Source: JAZGGS01 sp963764825
Lineage (GTDB): Bacteria > Bacteroidota > Ignavibacteria > Ignavibacteriales > Ignavibacteriaceae
Reading direction: 5' to 3'
Assembly: GCA_963764825.1 (NCBI GenBank)
Contig: CAVXUA010000002.1
Span: forward strand, 58,652 to 122,651
DNA length: 64,000 nt
Shown: positions 50,553-61,107 of the stretch, in pieces
How the letters are laid out: each line of letters opens with the position of its first letter
How positions within the stretch are numbered: the first letter of the stretch is position 1
Made by a program: the position numbers and the translations under genes
Notes under the pieces: model-generated
The model's input: the letters and a program-made list of their open reading frames with translations, nothing else
Databases searched by the model: none
What the model was told of the DNA's origin: nothing

Positions 50553-52345
50553 CTAACTTTAAATGCGGCATCAATTACATTTTTTGCGTCATCAAAATAT
50601 TTAGTTCTAAGTCGTAACGATTTTTCTGCATCAGTTTTTATTTCGAGCACATTTAAAAACTTCCTCTTAGCAGAATCTTTAATAGAATTACTTAGATCTT
50701 TCCAGCTTTTTACCAGTTTATATTCTACCCCAAAGGAAGTAATTATTTTTTCTAATTTTAAATTGTGCGGAGTTAAAAAGTATTCCTTTAGAATCGATCT
50801 CTCTTTAGAAACGGGGAGTGATTCAAAAATTCCACCGCCGTTGTTATTAATTAAGATTATTGTTAATCCTGCAGGATATTTATTTGCAGCAACCAGAGCG
50901 TTTAAATCGTGTAAAAATGATAGATCGCCGGTTAGAAGGAAAGCAAGCTCTTTAAGCTGAGCAATTCCCAGCCCTGTTGATGTAACTCCATCAATTCCAC
51001 TTGCACCGCGATTGAAATGAATTATCAATTCTTTTCTTGTGCAGGCAGCATAATTATCAAAATCTCTTATTGGCGAACTGTTGCCGATCATTAGATGAGC
51101 CTTATTTGGCAATGCTTCCAGGATATTATTTATTATTCCCGGTTCATTTGGAAAGGTTGATTTACAAATGACTTTAGTTTTTATACTTTCTGTTAATTTT
51201 TCTGATTTACTGAAATCTTCTAGCCACACAGAATTTTTTCTATCAGGTTTAAGTTCCGAAAGAATATTTATAAGCTCTTTGATAAATTCTTCAGGATTAT
51301 ATTTGATTAATGCTTTCGATTTTTTTGAAGGATCGAACCAATTACCAAATTCATTTATCAGGTAACGAGGTGCATCACAATTTTCTAAATAAATTTCCAG
51401 CGAAGAAGATGTTGGCGTTCTGCCAAACTGAAGTATAATCTTTGGTTTATGAGTTATACTAAAACTGTTGCTGCTTAAAAAAGTGTGATAGTTTGATAAA
51501 ATATTTCTATCACTCTTTCTGGTATTAAATCTTAAATGAGAAGCTGCATCAGCAATTATTGGATAGCTGGAAAGTGAGGAAAGATTTTTTAGTTGCTTCC
51601 TTAGAATAATGTCATATTCCATCGGCCCGGCAATTATTAGTCCTTCATGCTCAATGTCTATAAGATCAACGATTTCTTTAAACTTTTTCGTTTTTCTTAA
51701 TTTTACAGGATCCAATTTACTTTTCGATGGCTTTATTTTTTTTATACTCTTATCCATCTCTTTTATAAATAACGAATCGATTTCATCAGTAAAAGTGAAA
51801 GGTTCAAGTGGTTTTCTGAACGGAAAATTCAAATGAACAGGTCCTTTATCCTTTAACGTGCTAAATTCAACAGCCCTAAGAGCCGTTTGCTGTAGACGTC
51901 TAAGCTTTAATCTTTTAAGTGATGGCAAGCCAACATTTCTAAACCAGCGAATATGATTCTTGTAAAGGTTGTGCTGGTTGATTGTTTGGTTAGCCCCGGT
52001 ATTTAAAAGCTCTGGTGGTCTGTCGGCTGTACAAATAATTAATGGAACTCGCTGCTGGTAAGCTTCAATGATTGCAGGGTAAAGCTCAGCTGCTGCTGTG
52101 CCGGAAGTGGTTACCACTGCTATAGGAGATTTGGATGCTTTTGCAAGTCCAAGTGCAAAAAATGCCGATGACCTTTCATCTACATTTACAAAACATTTTA
52201 TCTTTTTATTTTTTGCAAATGCAAAAGTAAGCGGTGTGCTCCTGGAACCTGGAGATATGCAGGCATATTTTACTCCAGCAGAGCTAAGCTGCTTAACAAA
52301 AACTTCTGTCCAAAAATTGTTTCTATTTACTTTTATTTTCTTCAT
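50549..52345 (-). CDS. menD: SEPHCHC synthase
   Basis: An intact 598-residue thiamine diphosphate enzyme. The N-terminal catalytic part has ACISPGSRSTPLTFAFA and VVTTSGTAAAELYPAIIEAY, and the ThDP-binding stretch is LTGDLSFLHDLNAL with INNNGGGIFESLP. It adds a succinyl semialdehyde unit from 2-oxoglutarate to isochorismate. Its start overlaps the end of menF by 23 bp. Confidence 0.95.
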   Translation of the reverse strand: MKKIKVNRNNFWTEVFVKQLSSAGVKYACISPGSRSTPLTFAFAKNKKIKCFVNVDERSSAFFALGLAKASKSPIAVVTTSGTAAAELYPAIIEAYQQRVPLIICTADRPPELLNTGANQTINQHNLYKNHIRWFRNVGLPSLKRLKLRRLQQTALRAVEFSTLKDKGPVHLNFPFRKPLEPFTFTDEIDSLFIKEMDKSIKKIKPSKSKLDPVKLRKTKKFKEIVDLIDIEHEGLIIAGPMEYDIILRKQLKNLSSLSSYPIIADAASHLRFNTRKSDRNILSNYHTFLSSNSFSITHKPKIILQFGRTPTSSSLEIYLENCDAPRYLINEFGNWFDPSKKSKALIKYNPEEFIKELINILSELKPDRKNSVWLEDFSKSEKLTESIKTKVICKSTFPNEPGIINNILEALPNKAHLMIGNSSPIRDFDNYAACTRKELIIHFNRGASGIDGVTSTGLGIAQLKELAFLLTGDLSFLHDLNALVAANKYPAGLTIILINNNGGGIFESLPVSKERSILKEYFLTPHNLKLEKIITSFGVEYKLVKSWKDLSNSIKDSAKRKFLNVLEIKTDAEKSLRLRTKYFDDAKNVIDAAFKVR

Positions 52346-53732
52346 TGAACAGCATTAATATTGGTTTTAGTTTTAGTTGAGTCTCAATAAACTCTTCATC
52401 AGGATTTGAATCTTCCACAATACCGGCACCCGCATACGCTGTAATTCCCTTACCCTTTACCAGCGCTGATCTTATGGTTACTGAAAAATCACAATTACCT
52501 TTAAAATCCATCCAGCCGATTAACCCGGAATACAAACCTCGGTCATAATTTTCAAGCTGCCGGATAAATTCTATCGCATCGTTTTTGGGAACTCCGCACA
52601 CTGCAGGTGTAGGATAAAGGACTTCAATCAATTCGAAGAGTTTATCTTTTGTTTTTAGTTCGGCGCTTACTTTGGTTATAAGATGTTGAATGTTATCCAG
52701 TTTTTTAATTTCAGGATTATTACTGCTTTGAATATTAGTTGAATATTCCTTCAACACATTTATAATGAATTCGGAAACATATTTGTGCTCTTTTAGATTT
52801 TTTGTGCTTAGCCGTAATCCATTTTCTAGATTTAAATCTTCAGGTTGCCGTTTGCTTCTTGGAGCAGAACCAGCAACAGCTTCAACTTCAATTTTCCCAT
52901 TATTAACACTAATAAATTTTTCGGGAGATACACCAAAGAAGTAAGAATTTTCACTTTTGTTTAAAAAGAGATAACACTCAGGAAATTTTTTTTCTAACTT
53001 TTCAAAAATAAAGCTCCAATCGGGTTGATTAGAAATGGAAAATATTTTTTGCCGGGACAGTACAAGCTTATCTAATTGATTATTTTTAATAATAACTTTT
53101 GCTTTATCAACTAATTTATTCCAGTTGGTTTTCTCTTCGATTGAATCATTCAAAACGTCTTCAGTAGTAAAAGTAGGTGAGTAATCAATCTTCCCATTGG
53201 AATTTACAATTTCGCTAAGTTTTTCATTAAAGCCTTTTAAGATTGTTTCAACATTATTTTCATCCTTAAAAATAAAATTGAAAACACAGTATGACTCTTC
53301 TTCATTTCTGAGTAAAATTATTTCCGGAATGTAAAATGTAAGGGATGGGAAATCAATCCATTTTTCGGAATTCCGTTTCCCATCAAATTTAACTGCAGAA
53401 ACAATGATGGGAACAAAATTAAGACCAAGATCATCCCAATTGTTAATAAACTTATTCCTCCACTCATTAAATCCTTTTGTCAAAGAGGAAAATTTTGTTT
53501 CACTTTTATCAACAAGATCAAAAACAGAACCGAGCGCAATGAATGATTTCTTCTGATTGGGTTCCCTGAAGAAAATCATTTTTGAATTATGAATGCCTAG
53601 TTCGTTTAGAAGCTGTAATTGATCAGGAATGTTTAACTTAAATGCATAGCTGAATAGTTTGCCATCATTATTTCCCTCTGATAATGAAATAAATTCGGTA
53701 AAACTATTTACTGTTGATGATACAATATCCAT
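52323..53732 (-). CDS. menF: Isochorismate synthase
   Basis: An intact 469-residue chorismate-utilising enzyme. The C-terminal core is typical: KLVLSRQKIF, YFFGVSPEKFISV, AGSAPRSK, HLITKVSAELK, LYPTPAVCGVPK and TAYAGAGIVEDSNPDEE. It commits chorismate to menaquinone. Its start codon overlaps the rsgA stop (TAATG), which places rsgA at the head of the operon. Confidence 0.93.
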   Translation of the reverse strand: MDIVSSTVNSFTEFISLSEGNNDGKLFSYAFKLNIPDQLQLLNELGIHNSKMIFFREPNQKKSFIALGSVFDLVDKSETKFSSLTKGFNEWRNKFINNWDDLGLNFVPIIVSAVKFDGKRNSEKWIDFPSLTFYIPEIILLRNEEESYCVFNFIFKDENNVETILKGFNEKLSEIVNSNGKIDYSPTFTTEDVLNDSIEEKTNWNKLVDKAKVIIKNNQLDKLVLSRQKIFSISNQPDWSFIFEKLEKKFPECYLFLNKSENSYFFGVSPEKFISVNNGKIEVEAVAGSAPRSKRQPEDLNLENGLRLSTKNLKEHKYVSEFIINVLKEYSTNIQSSNNPEIKKLDNIQHLITKVSAELKTKDKLFELIEVLYPTPAVCGVPKNDAIEFIRQLENYDRGLYSGLIGWMDFKGNCDFSVTIRSALVKGKGITAYAGAGIVEDSNPDEEFIETQLKLKPILMLFNEENKSK

Positions 53733-54695
53733 TATTGAAAATTTAAATCGTCTTCAATTGTTTCTAAAATTCTTAGGTAACTGTCATAACCGTTCCGGCG
53801 TAATAATTCCTTTTTCTGCTGCAGCTATAACTTCGCAACCCGGCTCGTGATGATGAATGCAGGTATTGAATTTACAATGATCAGCAAATTCTTCAAACTC
53901 AATAAAATAATGTGGAAGATCTTCCTTCTTAATTCCGTAAGGATCAATTTCCCTTATGCCGGGCGTATCAATTATAAAGGTATTTTTATCAAGTGGTATC
54001 ATCCGGCTTGTAACAGTTGTATGAGTTCCTTTAGATGTGTACTGGCTAATATCACCAATTTTTAATTTCAACTTGGGGAACATTTTGTTTAAAATAGAAG
54101 ATTTACCAACTCCAGATTGTCCCCAAAACAATGATTTTTTCCCGCTTAACATAGATTTAATTTCATTAATATTAGTATCACTAACAACACTTGTAAGAAG
54201 AAGAGTGTAGCCGATATCGTTGTAAAGTTTTTGCCATTGTTGCGATGAATCATCTTCAGCCAGATCAGCCTTATTAATTATAATTACAGCATCCAGGTTA
54301 GAACTTTCTGCGGATACAAGAAATCTATCTAGGGTTTTGTTATTGAAATTTGGTTCGCTAACACTTGTAACAATAAAAACTTTATCAATATTAGCTGCAA
54401 TTACCTGTTCTAAACGCTCACCCCTGGAACTTGCTCCTTTTATACGGGGAGCTTTCCTGGAAATATAATTTCTTCTCTCTTCAATTGAATTTATTACCCC
54501 GGTTCCATCTTCATTTAAATCATAATCTACAAGATCACCAACAGAAGCAAAATCTGTATCAAATAATTTATCTTTTTTAAGATTGAATTCTTTTTTTAAT
54601 TTTCCGCGAATTGAACAGCGAATAATTTCCTCCGCATCCTCATTAAAAACGGAATGGTCTTTGCTTTCTATTTTAGTAATAATGCCTTTAATTAT
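53732..54695 (-). CDS. rsgA: Ribosome small-subunit-dependent GTPase RsgA (start uncertain, frameshifted near the end)
   Basis: About 320 residues. The OB-fold N-terminus reads KGIITKIESKDHSV and RCSIRGKLKKEF. The permuted GTPase has NKADL (G4) before the P-loop WGQSGVGKSSILNKM (G1), then DTPGIREIDPYGI (G3). The zinc finger is CKFNTCIHHHEPGC. The frame changes near 53800, after which DSYLRILETIEDDLNFQ ends the protein. No ATG, GTG or TTG exists in frame between the upstream TGA at about 54770 and residue 180; the start I give is the ATA at 54695 near the usual beginning, so a base error at the start is likely. Confidence 0.88.
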
Positions 54696-54912
54696 TTTCT
54701 CGCAAAATTGTTCAAATAATTGTAAAAATAAGATGCTTGAAAGAATGTTTCAAATATAAGCTATTAGATGTGAAAAATTGATTACTAATTCTAATCGGGT
54801 AAGAGCTTTCATTGATATGAATATGGAGTAATTACCATCAATTTAATTTTTGTGGGAAGTGCCCCGAAGGAAAGTTGCGAGCCAACTATTTAAGATTTAA
54901 TTTTGTTAACGA

Positions 54913-56438
54913 TTACAACCCTGTGGAAACATTCAATACTACCTGGTGAACATTTATATCCTGGAAGGTTCTCGATTCGTTTACGCCGTAGTTATCACCA
55001 AAATCTTCCCACCAGCCAAAAGCATAAGCTGCATCAATTTTAAACCTTGGCCAAGTTCAATTCCTGCACCAACTGTAAGATATTTCTTATCAAATTCTGA
55101 AGGATCATTTGCAAAAGGTGATTGATAGTACATTGCACCAATTCTTCCCCAAATTGGTAATGATGGAACTTTTACTTCTGCTCCAACACTGTAGTTTATT
55201 GTTGTGGTAAACAGATCTTCAATTTCTCTATTCCTGGCAATTCTGAATTCTGTAGTGAACCCTTCACTAAAATTCATTTCGGTATAATCTATTACTTTAA
55301 TATCAGCGCTAACAGTGGCAAGCCAAAAATTTGCTGCAGCACCAAACGAATATTCATATGGTGTTTTTATTTCGTATTGAATGTCATCAACAATTATTGG
55401 ATCCAATTCATAACCTGCACCAGTTCCAAATTCACTCCTGGCATCAACAAAAAATGTTTCTTTAACAGTGTAGATGCTGGGGAATTTTACTGTTGCACCG
55501 AATTTAAGCATATTAACCCAGTTATATATGATTCCTACTTTTGCATCCCAGCCGGAAAGCTCCCATTCAATTATATCGTTAATGTAAAATGATTGAAAAT
55601 CTCTTGTACTTGGATCGCCGGGAACAAGTTCAATAGCACCGCTGTAAATATCCTGTGTGTCATCTTCCCAGTAATCACTATTACTTTTATAAGTTCCTGT
55701 TAAGATGTTAAAAGTACCACCTAGCATTAGACCTTCAGCAATTTCCATTGCACTTGAAAATGACCAGTTGCCTAAGTTGCCTTCTTTTTTTATTCTTCCA
55801 CGCTGGTTTAACATCCCGTTTATTAATGTAGTGTCTTTAATGTATACATCAGTTTGCGGATCACGAATCTCAAATGCAAGTCCTAGGTCATTTGTAATAG
55901 GAATTTCATCATTAACTTCGCCGGTAAGCAGCATGAATCATGGAATTATTGTTTCCATTAAAGCCGGTAAAATTCCATTGTCCCGGTTAAATTCTTTTGC
56001 GCGGTTATAACCAATTGCAAAAACCCAGCTTCCTTTAACAGTTGGGATAGGATAAACAATACCAAATTGGTTTAATTTTATTGAATTCTATTCAGTACTG
56101 GTAGCATTATTAAAAAAAGTTGTTTGATTATTAAAGTTATTAAGATTAAAACCAGTGGCAATTTGTAGTTTATTAATAAATCCTAATCCTGCGGGGTTGA
56201 ATAAAACACCTGAAAAATCATTACTGAGTGCTGTATAACTGTTCCCCAGAGAAAGTGCGCGGGCTCCTGTATATAATCCAGGTTCACTTAAAAGAAGTGC
56301 ATCGTTATAGTTTTGTGCCATTAAGGGATTAGAAAAAATTACTATCCCAGTCGCGATTAAAATTTTAAACAGATTTTCATTTTTCTCTCCCGCTGTAATT
56401 TCTACATTCTGTATTATCGTTTGTATTAAAATCTTCAT
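54913..56438 (-). CDS. Outer-membrane beta-barrel protein, FadL/OmpP1-like (frameshifted)
   Basis: About 490 residues. After a signal (LFKILIATGIVIFSNPLMAQ) comes GLYTGARALSLGNSYTALSN and FSGVLFNPAGLGF, the N-terminal hatch pattern of FadL/TodX-like or PorV-like proteins, followed by repeated amphipathic strands. Frame changes lie near 56090, 55940 and 55035; the last frame ends INVHQVVLNVSTGL. The true start is probably the ATG at 56380, which overlaps the preceding lipoprotein stop as ATGA, with one indel soon after. It likely transports hydrophobic compounds or acts as an outer-membrane assembly partner. Confidence 0.68.
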
Positions 56439-56781
56439 TATCTTCTGCCCTCATCATTACCTCTTCCTCCTCCAATTCGTATTGGATCAATAACTCCGGG
56501 GTCTCTCTTTTTATTCCCGCCATTATTTTCAGGTGGTCTTGTTTTGTATTCGGTTCTCTTGGAGTAGGAGGTGGATAATTTGGTGGAGGAGGAGCTGGTG
56601 GCGGATAATAAACAGGCGGCGGAGCTGGATGCGGATAATGAAAAGGCGGTGTTGGTGGAACGATAATAGTTGTCTCTTGATTATAAACATCACCATCGAC
56701 TGAAGTATATACTGTGGTGTAACATCCAGATGAGAACAAACCAATTAGTAAAACTATGAACGCAATTTTAAATTGATTCAT
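56377..56781 (-). CDS. Proline-rich lipoprotein
   Basis: About 134 residues with lipobox LFSSGCYTTV after a signal peptide (MNQFKIAFIVLLIG). The middle is PPTPPFHYPHPAPPPVYYPP and more proline runs. The ending depends on frame: as read it ends NYSGREK, but a one-base shift near 56505 gives RDPGVIDPIRIGGGRGNDEG, which may be the true tail. The N-terminus resembles the repetitive lipoprotein immediately upstream (GCYT after the lipobox). Function unknown; probably an outer-membrane-anchored spacer. Confidence 0.6.
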   Translation of the reverse strand: MNQFKIAFIVLLIGLFSSGCYTTVYTSVDGDVYNQETTIIVPPTPPFHYPHPAPPPVYYPPPAPPPPNYPPPTPREPNTKQDHLKIMAGIKRETPELLIQYELEEEEVMMRAEDNEDFNTNDNTECRNYSGREK

Positions 56782-56786
56782 AATAT

Positions 56787-58070
56787 CTATCTCCTTTTCC
56801 CGCTCGTATTATTTGAGCCACGGTTTGTGTTGCTGCGAGGCGGAGAATTAGTCTTGGGAGTATTATTTCTTGGTGGTGAATAATTCCTCGGAGGATTGTT
56901 ATTCCGCTTTGGCGGCGAATATGTTTTTTTAGGTGGTGTATTATTCCGCTTTGGTGGATTATAAGTTTTTTTAGGCGGAGTATTTTTCTTTGGTGGTTTA
57001 TACGTTTTGTTAGGCGTATTATTATTTCTTGGACGTTTATTATTTTTGTTAGTGCTTACTTACTTCTTATCGTTCGTGTTTCCCGAATTCCTTTTTACCT
57101 GCGTCTTATTTTTAGTATTTGTCCTGGGTTTATAAGTTTTGGTGTCCCTTGTCCTGTTATCGTTTATTGTCGGAAGTATATTTTTTCCTGTTAATTATTA
57201 TCTCTTGTACCAACTGTTTTCCGGTCAACATTAGTTTTATTCGTACCAAGGTATTTCTTATCTCTGTTAGCATCTTCGTCTTTAATATTACCAAGATTTC
57301 TCTTATCAGTTACACGATTTTTGTCAGTCCTAGTTATCTTTGTCCTTATACGATCATTATCTGTTATGGAATTTCGATCCTTCCTTACTTTATTTCTATC
57401 TGTTAAATTATCGTATTTGTGCGTAAATCTCTACCAGAAACTAAAGGATCTCGTTATACCGGTATAGGTGCCACCCGTGATACTCGGTTAAAGGATCTCT
57501 TGTCCGATCACCATAATTTCTTCCACTGCCCCTGTTTCTAATTCCCGAAACATATTCCGTTCGTGTTTTATAGTAGGAATAACCTCCAGAATTATATCCA
57601 TAATAATAAGATGGATAGTAGTAACCTGGATAGTAACCATAGTATGATGGATAGTAATAATATGAAGGATAACAGTAATATGGATAAGGATTATACCAGC
57701 CATAACCACACCATCCATACGAATATGGGGAGTAGGAATAGTAATAAGCTGAAGCAAATCCGTAACCAAATCCTATACTAAAAGAAGCAGATGGATAATA
57801 ATATGAATAACGCCGGTAAGATGGATAACCATAATTATAGATATTTACTTCATATTCATCTGTTTCTTCATATTCTTCTTCAGAATAATAACCTGAATCA
57901 ATCTCTTCTTCCTCATCTTCGTAATAATAATCGTCGTATTCGTAATTTTCGTTTTCGGTAATTACCTGGTTGGGGTAAGTTCCTTCCGTGGCAACTTGTG
58001 TGTAGCATCCCGTTAGTGCTGGGATAATTAAAAAAGTTAATGCGATTTTTAAACTATTAATTTTGTTCAT
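56787..58070 (-). CDS. Repetitive Tyr-rich, Asn/Arg/Lys-rich and PPK-repeat lipoprotein (frameshifted)
   Basis: About 427 residues when the frames are joined. The start at 58070 gives MNKINSLKIALTFLIIPALT with lipobox cysteine in GCYTQVATEG. Next come an acidic Tyr/Glu part (about residues 40-85), a Tyr/Pro/Gly part (YYPSYYGYYPGYYYPSYYYG), a basic polar part rich in Arg, Asn, Asp and Lys (RNKVRKDRNSITDNDRIR) and a C-terminal repeat region of the type TPPKKTYNPPKRNN, ending NTSGKRR. Frame changes lie near 57445, 57195 and 57060. It resembles no enzyme; it is probably an extended cell-surface or periplasmic polymer-binding protein. Confidence 0.62.
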
Positions 58071-58271
58071 CTCTTTATCCTGGTTATTAATTTTTATTAA
58101 TTTAGACAATAATCGAGCCTATGGAAAGGAATAAAGAAAGTATTAAAACTAGCAGTTTTGTTAAGAAAAGTTGATTTTTTGTACTGAAATGAAAACTTGC
58201 TTGTCTACATTAAGACTACACGACTTGTGCTAAAAAGGAAGCAATAATCTTTTCAAAGATAAAATAATTTG

Positions 58272-59045
58272 CTAGAATATACTTTGAATATATTCAATCC
58301 TCATAGCTCGGTCGAAAGAATTATTCGTACCTGATTTGTTACTTCTTAGATCTCTCAAATCAAAACCTAAAGTAAAGCCGTTGCTGACCGTCCATCTTAA
58401 ACCAATATTCAGATATCCTTTATCTTCACCAAAACCAAGTGAATTATTATCATTGAATGCAAAATCGTACTCAACAATTAAAGAAAAATTTGAACCAAAA
58501 GTTTTTTCAGCGCCTACTTTAAGATTTACAAAATTATCACCATCCTTACCCTCTAAGGAATAATTAACAGACCGTGTAAGACTTAGATAACCGATAAAAT
58601 CAAAATTCTTTCTTACCGCTGCAAACAGTCCCTGAGATTTTATTGTATATCTTCCCAACGAATCAATATATTCTCCTTTCCCCTGAGTATCAAATCCGAG
58701 TGATATTGCTGGCAGTAAAACCGCTTCATCAAGTATGCGAAGTCTTATATTTACTCCCGGCCATTTGTACCAATCTACATTACCCAGAACCGATAAAGTT
58801 AGATCCGCCAAAAGAGATCCCAAAACTTACATTTTCAAAAACTCCTGCTTCAATGGCTGCTATAAGTACACCGTTTGGTAATATATCGGAAGTTACTCCA
58901 ACAAATCCTTTTTGAAGAATACCTGCTGTGGGCATATCTATTAAGTAGCGGTACTCATATTCAGCTTTGTCACCTGCACTTCCTTGCGAAAAACTGGTGG
59001 AGTAAAAGATGCAAATAATACAATTGTATTGATGATATATTTCAT
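58272..59045 (-). CDS. Outer-membrane beta-barrel protein of unknown function (frameshifted)
   Basis: About 258 residues. Signal peptide MKYIINTIVLFASF, then, after a frame change near 58995, the conserved-looking start MPTAGILQKGFVGVTSDILP and EAGVFENVSFGISFGG. A second change near 58815 leads into alternating strands ending MRIEYIQSIF. The strand pattern (GYLNIGLRWTVSNGFTLGFD) suggests a small barrel. No specific function is recognised. It lies 201 bp upstream of the repetitive lipoprotein on the same strand. Confidence 0.6.
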
Positions 59046-59301
59046 AAATAATAGTTTGATTTATGAGATAGAACGTATAGACTAAAATAATAATAATTAA
59101 TAATATTTATACTCTTCTGTGTAAATCAATTACAATTTAGTTTATAAAAAAGAGAGTTCATAAATTCGGAATATTTTGATGTATGAATTTAGCAACTGCC
59201 GGTTTATTTACTATTACTCTTTAATTTGGATTCATCCTGAATGTTATTCCTTGTTATTAAAGGGGCTTAGTAATATATTTTTATTTTAATTATTGATAGT
59301 T

Positions 59302-61107
59302 ATGAAACTAATATTTATAAATATAATCCTTCTACTTCTGATAACGGCATGTTCGGGTTCAGAAAATACTACCAAACACAATAATGAAAATGGTGAAACC
59401 GATCAACTTTATAATGCAAAAGAAAAAGCTCTGGATCATTTTATTAATGGATCTGCTGCTGAAGCAAATGATGATTTTGCACTTGCAATTGTAGAGTTTA
59501 CTGAAGCTCTTAATTACGACACAAGCTCAGGAATTTTTTATGCACTTGCTAAAAATTACTTTGCTCTAGATAAGCTTTCTTCATCATTAAAATATGCAAA
59601 TCTTTCTATTAATTATGATTCAACAGAGTTGGATTATTACGATCTTCTTGCTGAAATTTTCATCAAGGCACGCGAAGTGGATTCTGCTGCGGCTGTATTA
59701 GAGAAAATTATTGATTTAGATCCGGGCAGGATAAATACGTATTACCAGCTGGCACGCATTTATGAAGATTCAAAACCCCTTAAGGCAATTGGTATTTATG
59801 AAGACTTAACAAAGTTTATCGGACCCGATTGGAATGTCCTGATCCATATTGCAGAATTATACGAGAAACTCGGTTACAAAGAAGAAGCAGTAAATTCATT
59901 GCAAAAACTTTTAGCAATCGATCCAAGCAATCTTGCACTTCAAAAGCTGGTAATAGATTTTTATCAGCGCGTAGAAAAATATGATGAAGCATTGAAAATG
60001 TTGGATGATATAATCGAGCTTATGCCCGATGATCTGGATGCACGCGAGAAAAAAGCTCAAACATTTATTTTAATGAATGACTGGCAAGCTGCTGCAGTAG
60101 AATATGGATTTATTATGGAACAGCCCGATGTTCCCTTAGAAATTAAAATTAGAATCGGAGTATCATATTTTGCAAAAGCAATTACAGATTCCTCTGTTCT
60201 TCCCTTAGCCAAAGATTTATTTGAATCAATTGATAAAGATACTTCCGACTGGGAAGTAAAATTATATTTGGGAGCAATTGCTATTAGCCAGCGGGAAGAT
60301 TCGGTTGCAATTGAAAATTTTAAATATGTAACCGAAAATGCACGATGGAATAGTGAAGCCTGGATTCGTTTAGGAGGTTTGTATTTCGATAACCAGAAAT
60401 ATGAAGAAGCCGAAAAAATTATGACCGAGGCAATTGATCTGTTCCCTCACGACTTTGCAATTAATCTTATACTTGGACTATCACTTGCACAGCAGGGAAA
60501 AAATGCAGAAGCAAAAGATTATCTAAAAAAATCTACGGAGTTAAATCCTGCAGACGTAACAGCATTATCAGCTTACGGATTTTCATTAAGCCAGCTTAAC
60601 GAAAACGAAGAAGCAGCTATCTATTTAAAGCGCGCTTTGGTAATGGATCCGATTAATGTTAATCTTTTGGGACAGCTCGGTCTTATCTTAAACAACCTTA
60701 AAAATTTTACTGAAAGTGACAGCGTTTACGAAAAAGCATTAGCTCTTGATTCCTCGAACGTGCTTATCAATAATAATTATGCTTATTCTCTTTCTGAAAG
60801 AGGATTGCAATTAGAACGTGCACTGCAAATGGTAACAATTTCTATTGAAGCAGACTCGCTTAACTCTTCTTACCTGGATACCATTGGTTGGATTTATTAT
60901 ATGCTGGGAAAATATGAACCAGCAAAAATTTACATTGAGAAAGCAATTGAAGTTGGCGGAGAGAATTCTGTAATGCTTGATCATCTTGGTGATATCTTAT
61001 ATAAAATGGGTGAAGAAAACCAGGCAGTGGAAGTTTGGCGTAAGGCGCTGGAACTTGATTCTTCAAATGATTTATTAAAACAAAAAGTGGAGACCGGATC
61101 AATTTGA
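59302..61107 (+). CDS. TPR-repeat lipoprotein
   Basis: An intact 601-residue protein. The ATG at 59302 gives the signal MKLIFINIILLLLITACSGS with a lipobox cysteine; the earlier TTG at 59293 adds only three residues. The rest is a chain of about 12-14 tetratricopeptide repeats (for example YYQLARIYEDSKPLKAIGIY and NNNYAYSLSERGLQLERALQ). It is a probable periplasmic scaffold. The next gene starts at an overlapping TTG, so it is coupled to the DUF4292 lipoprotein, and both probably serve envelope assembly. Confidence 0.85.
   Translation: MKLIFINIILLLLITACSGSENTTKHNNENGETDQLYNAKEKALDHFINGSAAEANDDFALAIVEFTEALNYDTSSGIFYALAKNYFALDKLSSSLKYANLSINYDSTELDYYDLLAEIFIKAREVDSAAAVLEKIIDLDPGRINTYYQLARIYEDSKPLKAIGIYEDLTKFIGPDWNVLIHIAELYEKLGYKEEAVNSLQKLLAIDPSNLALQKLVIDFYQRVEKYDEALKMLDDIIELMPDDLDAREKKAQTFILMNDWQAAAVEYGFIMEQPDVPLEIKIRIGVSYFAKAITDSSVLPLAKDLFESIDKDTSDWEVKLYLGAIAISQREDSVAIENFKYVTENARWNSEAWIRLGGLYFDNQKYEEAEKIMTEAIDLFPHDFAINLILGLSLAQQGKNAEAKDYLKKSTELNPADVTALSAYGFSLSQLNENEEAAIYLKRALVMDPINVNLLGQLGLILNNLKNFTESDSVYEKALALDSSNVLINNNYAYSLSERGLQLERALQMVTISIEADSLNSSYLDTIGWIYYMLGKYEPAKIYIEKAIEVGGENSVMLDHLGDILYKMGEENQAVEVWRKALELDSSNDLLKQKVETGSI

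Noticed and set aside
54860..54895. GC-rich patch with a short AGTTG/CAACT hairpin downstream of the FadL-like gene
   Set aside because: The stem is only 5 bp and no T-run follows on either strand, so I did not call it a terminator.
56821..57060. GGTGGA/TTTGGCGG repeat tract that could be taken for a CRISPR or noncoding satellite
   Set aside because: The units are codon-phased and encode PPK/PPR repeats on the minus strand, without spacer structure.
57119..57406. Hydrophobic 95-residue plus-strand frame resembling a membrane protein
   Set aside because: It is the antisense of the Arg/Asn/Lys-rich zone of the repetitive lipoprotein, whose codons read hydrophobic on the other strand.
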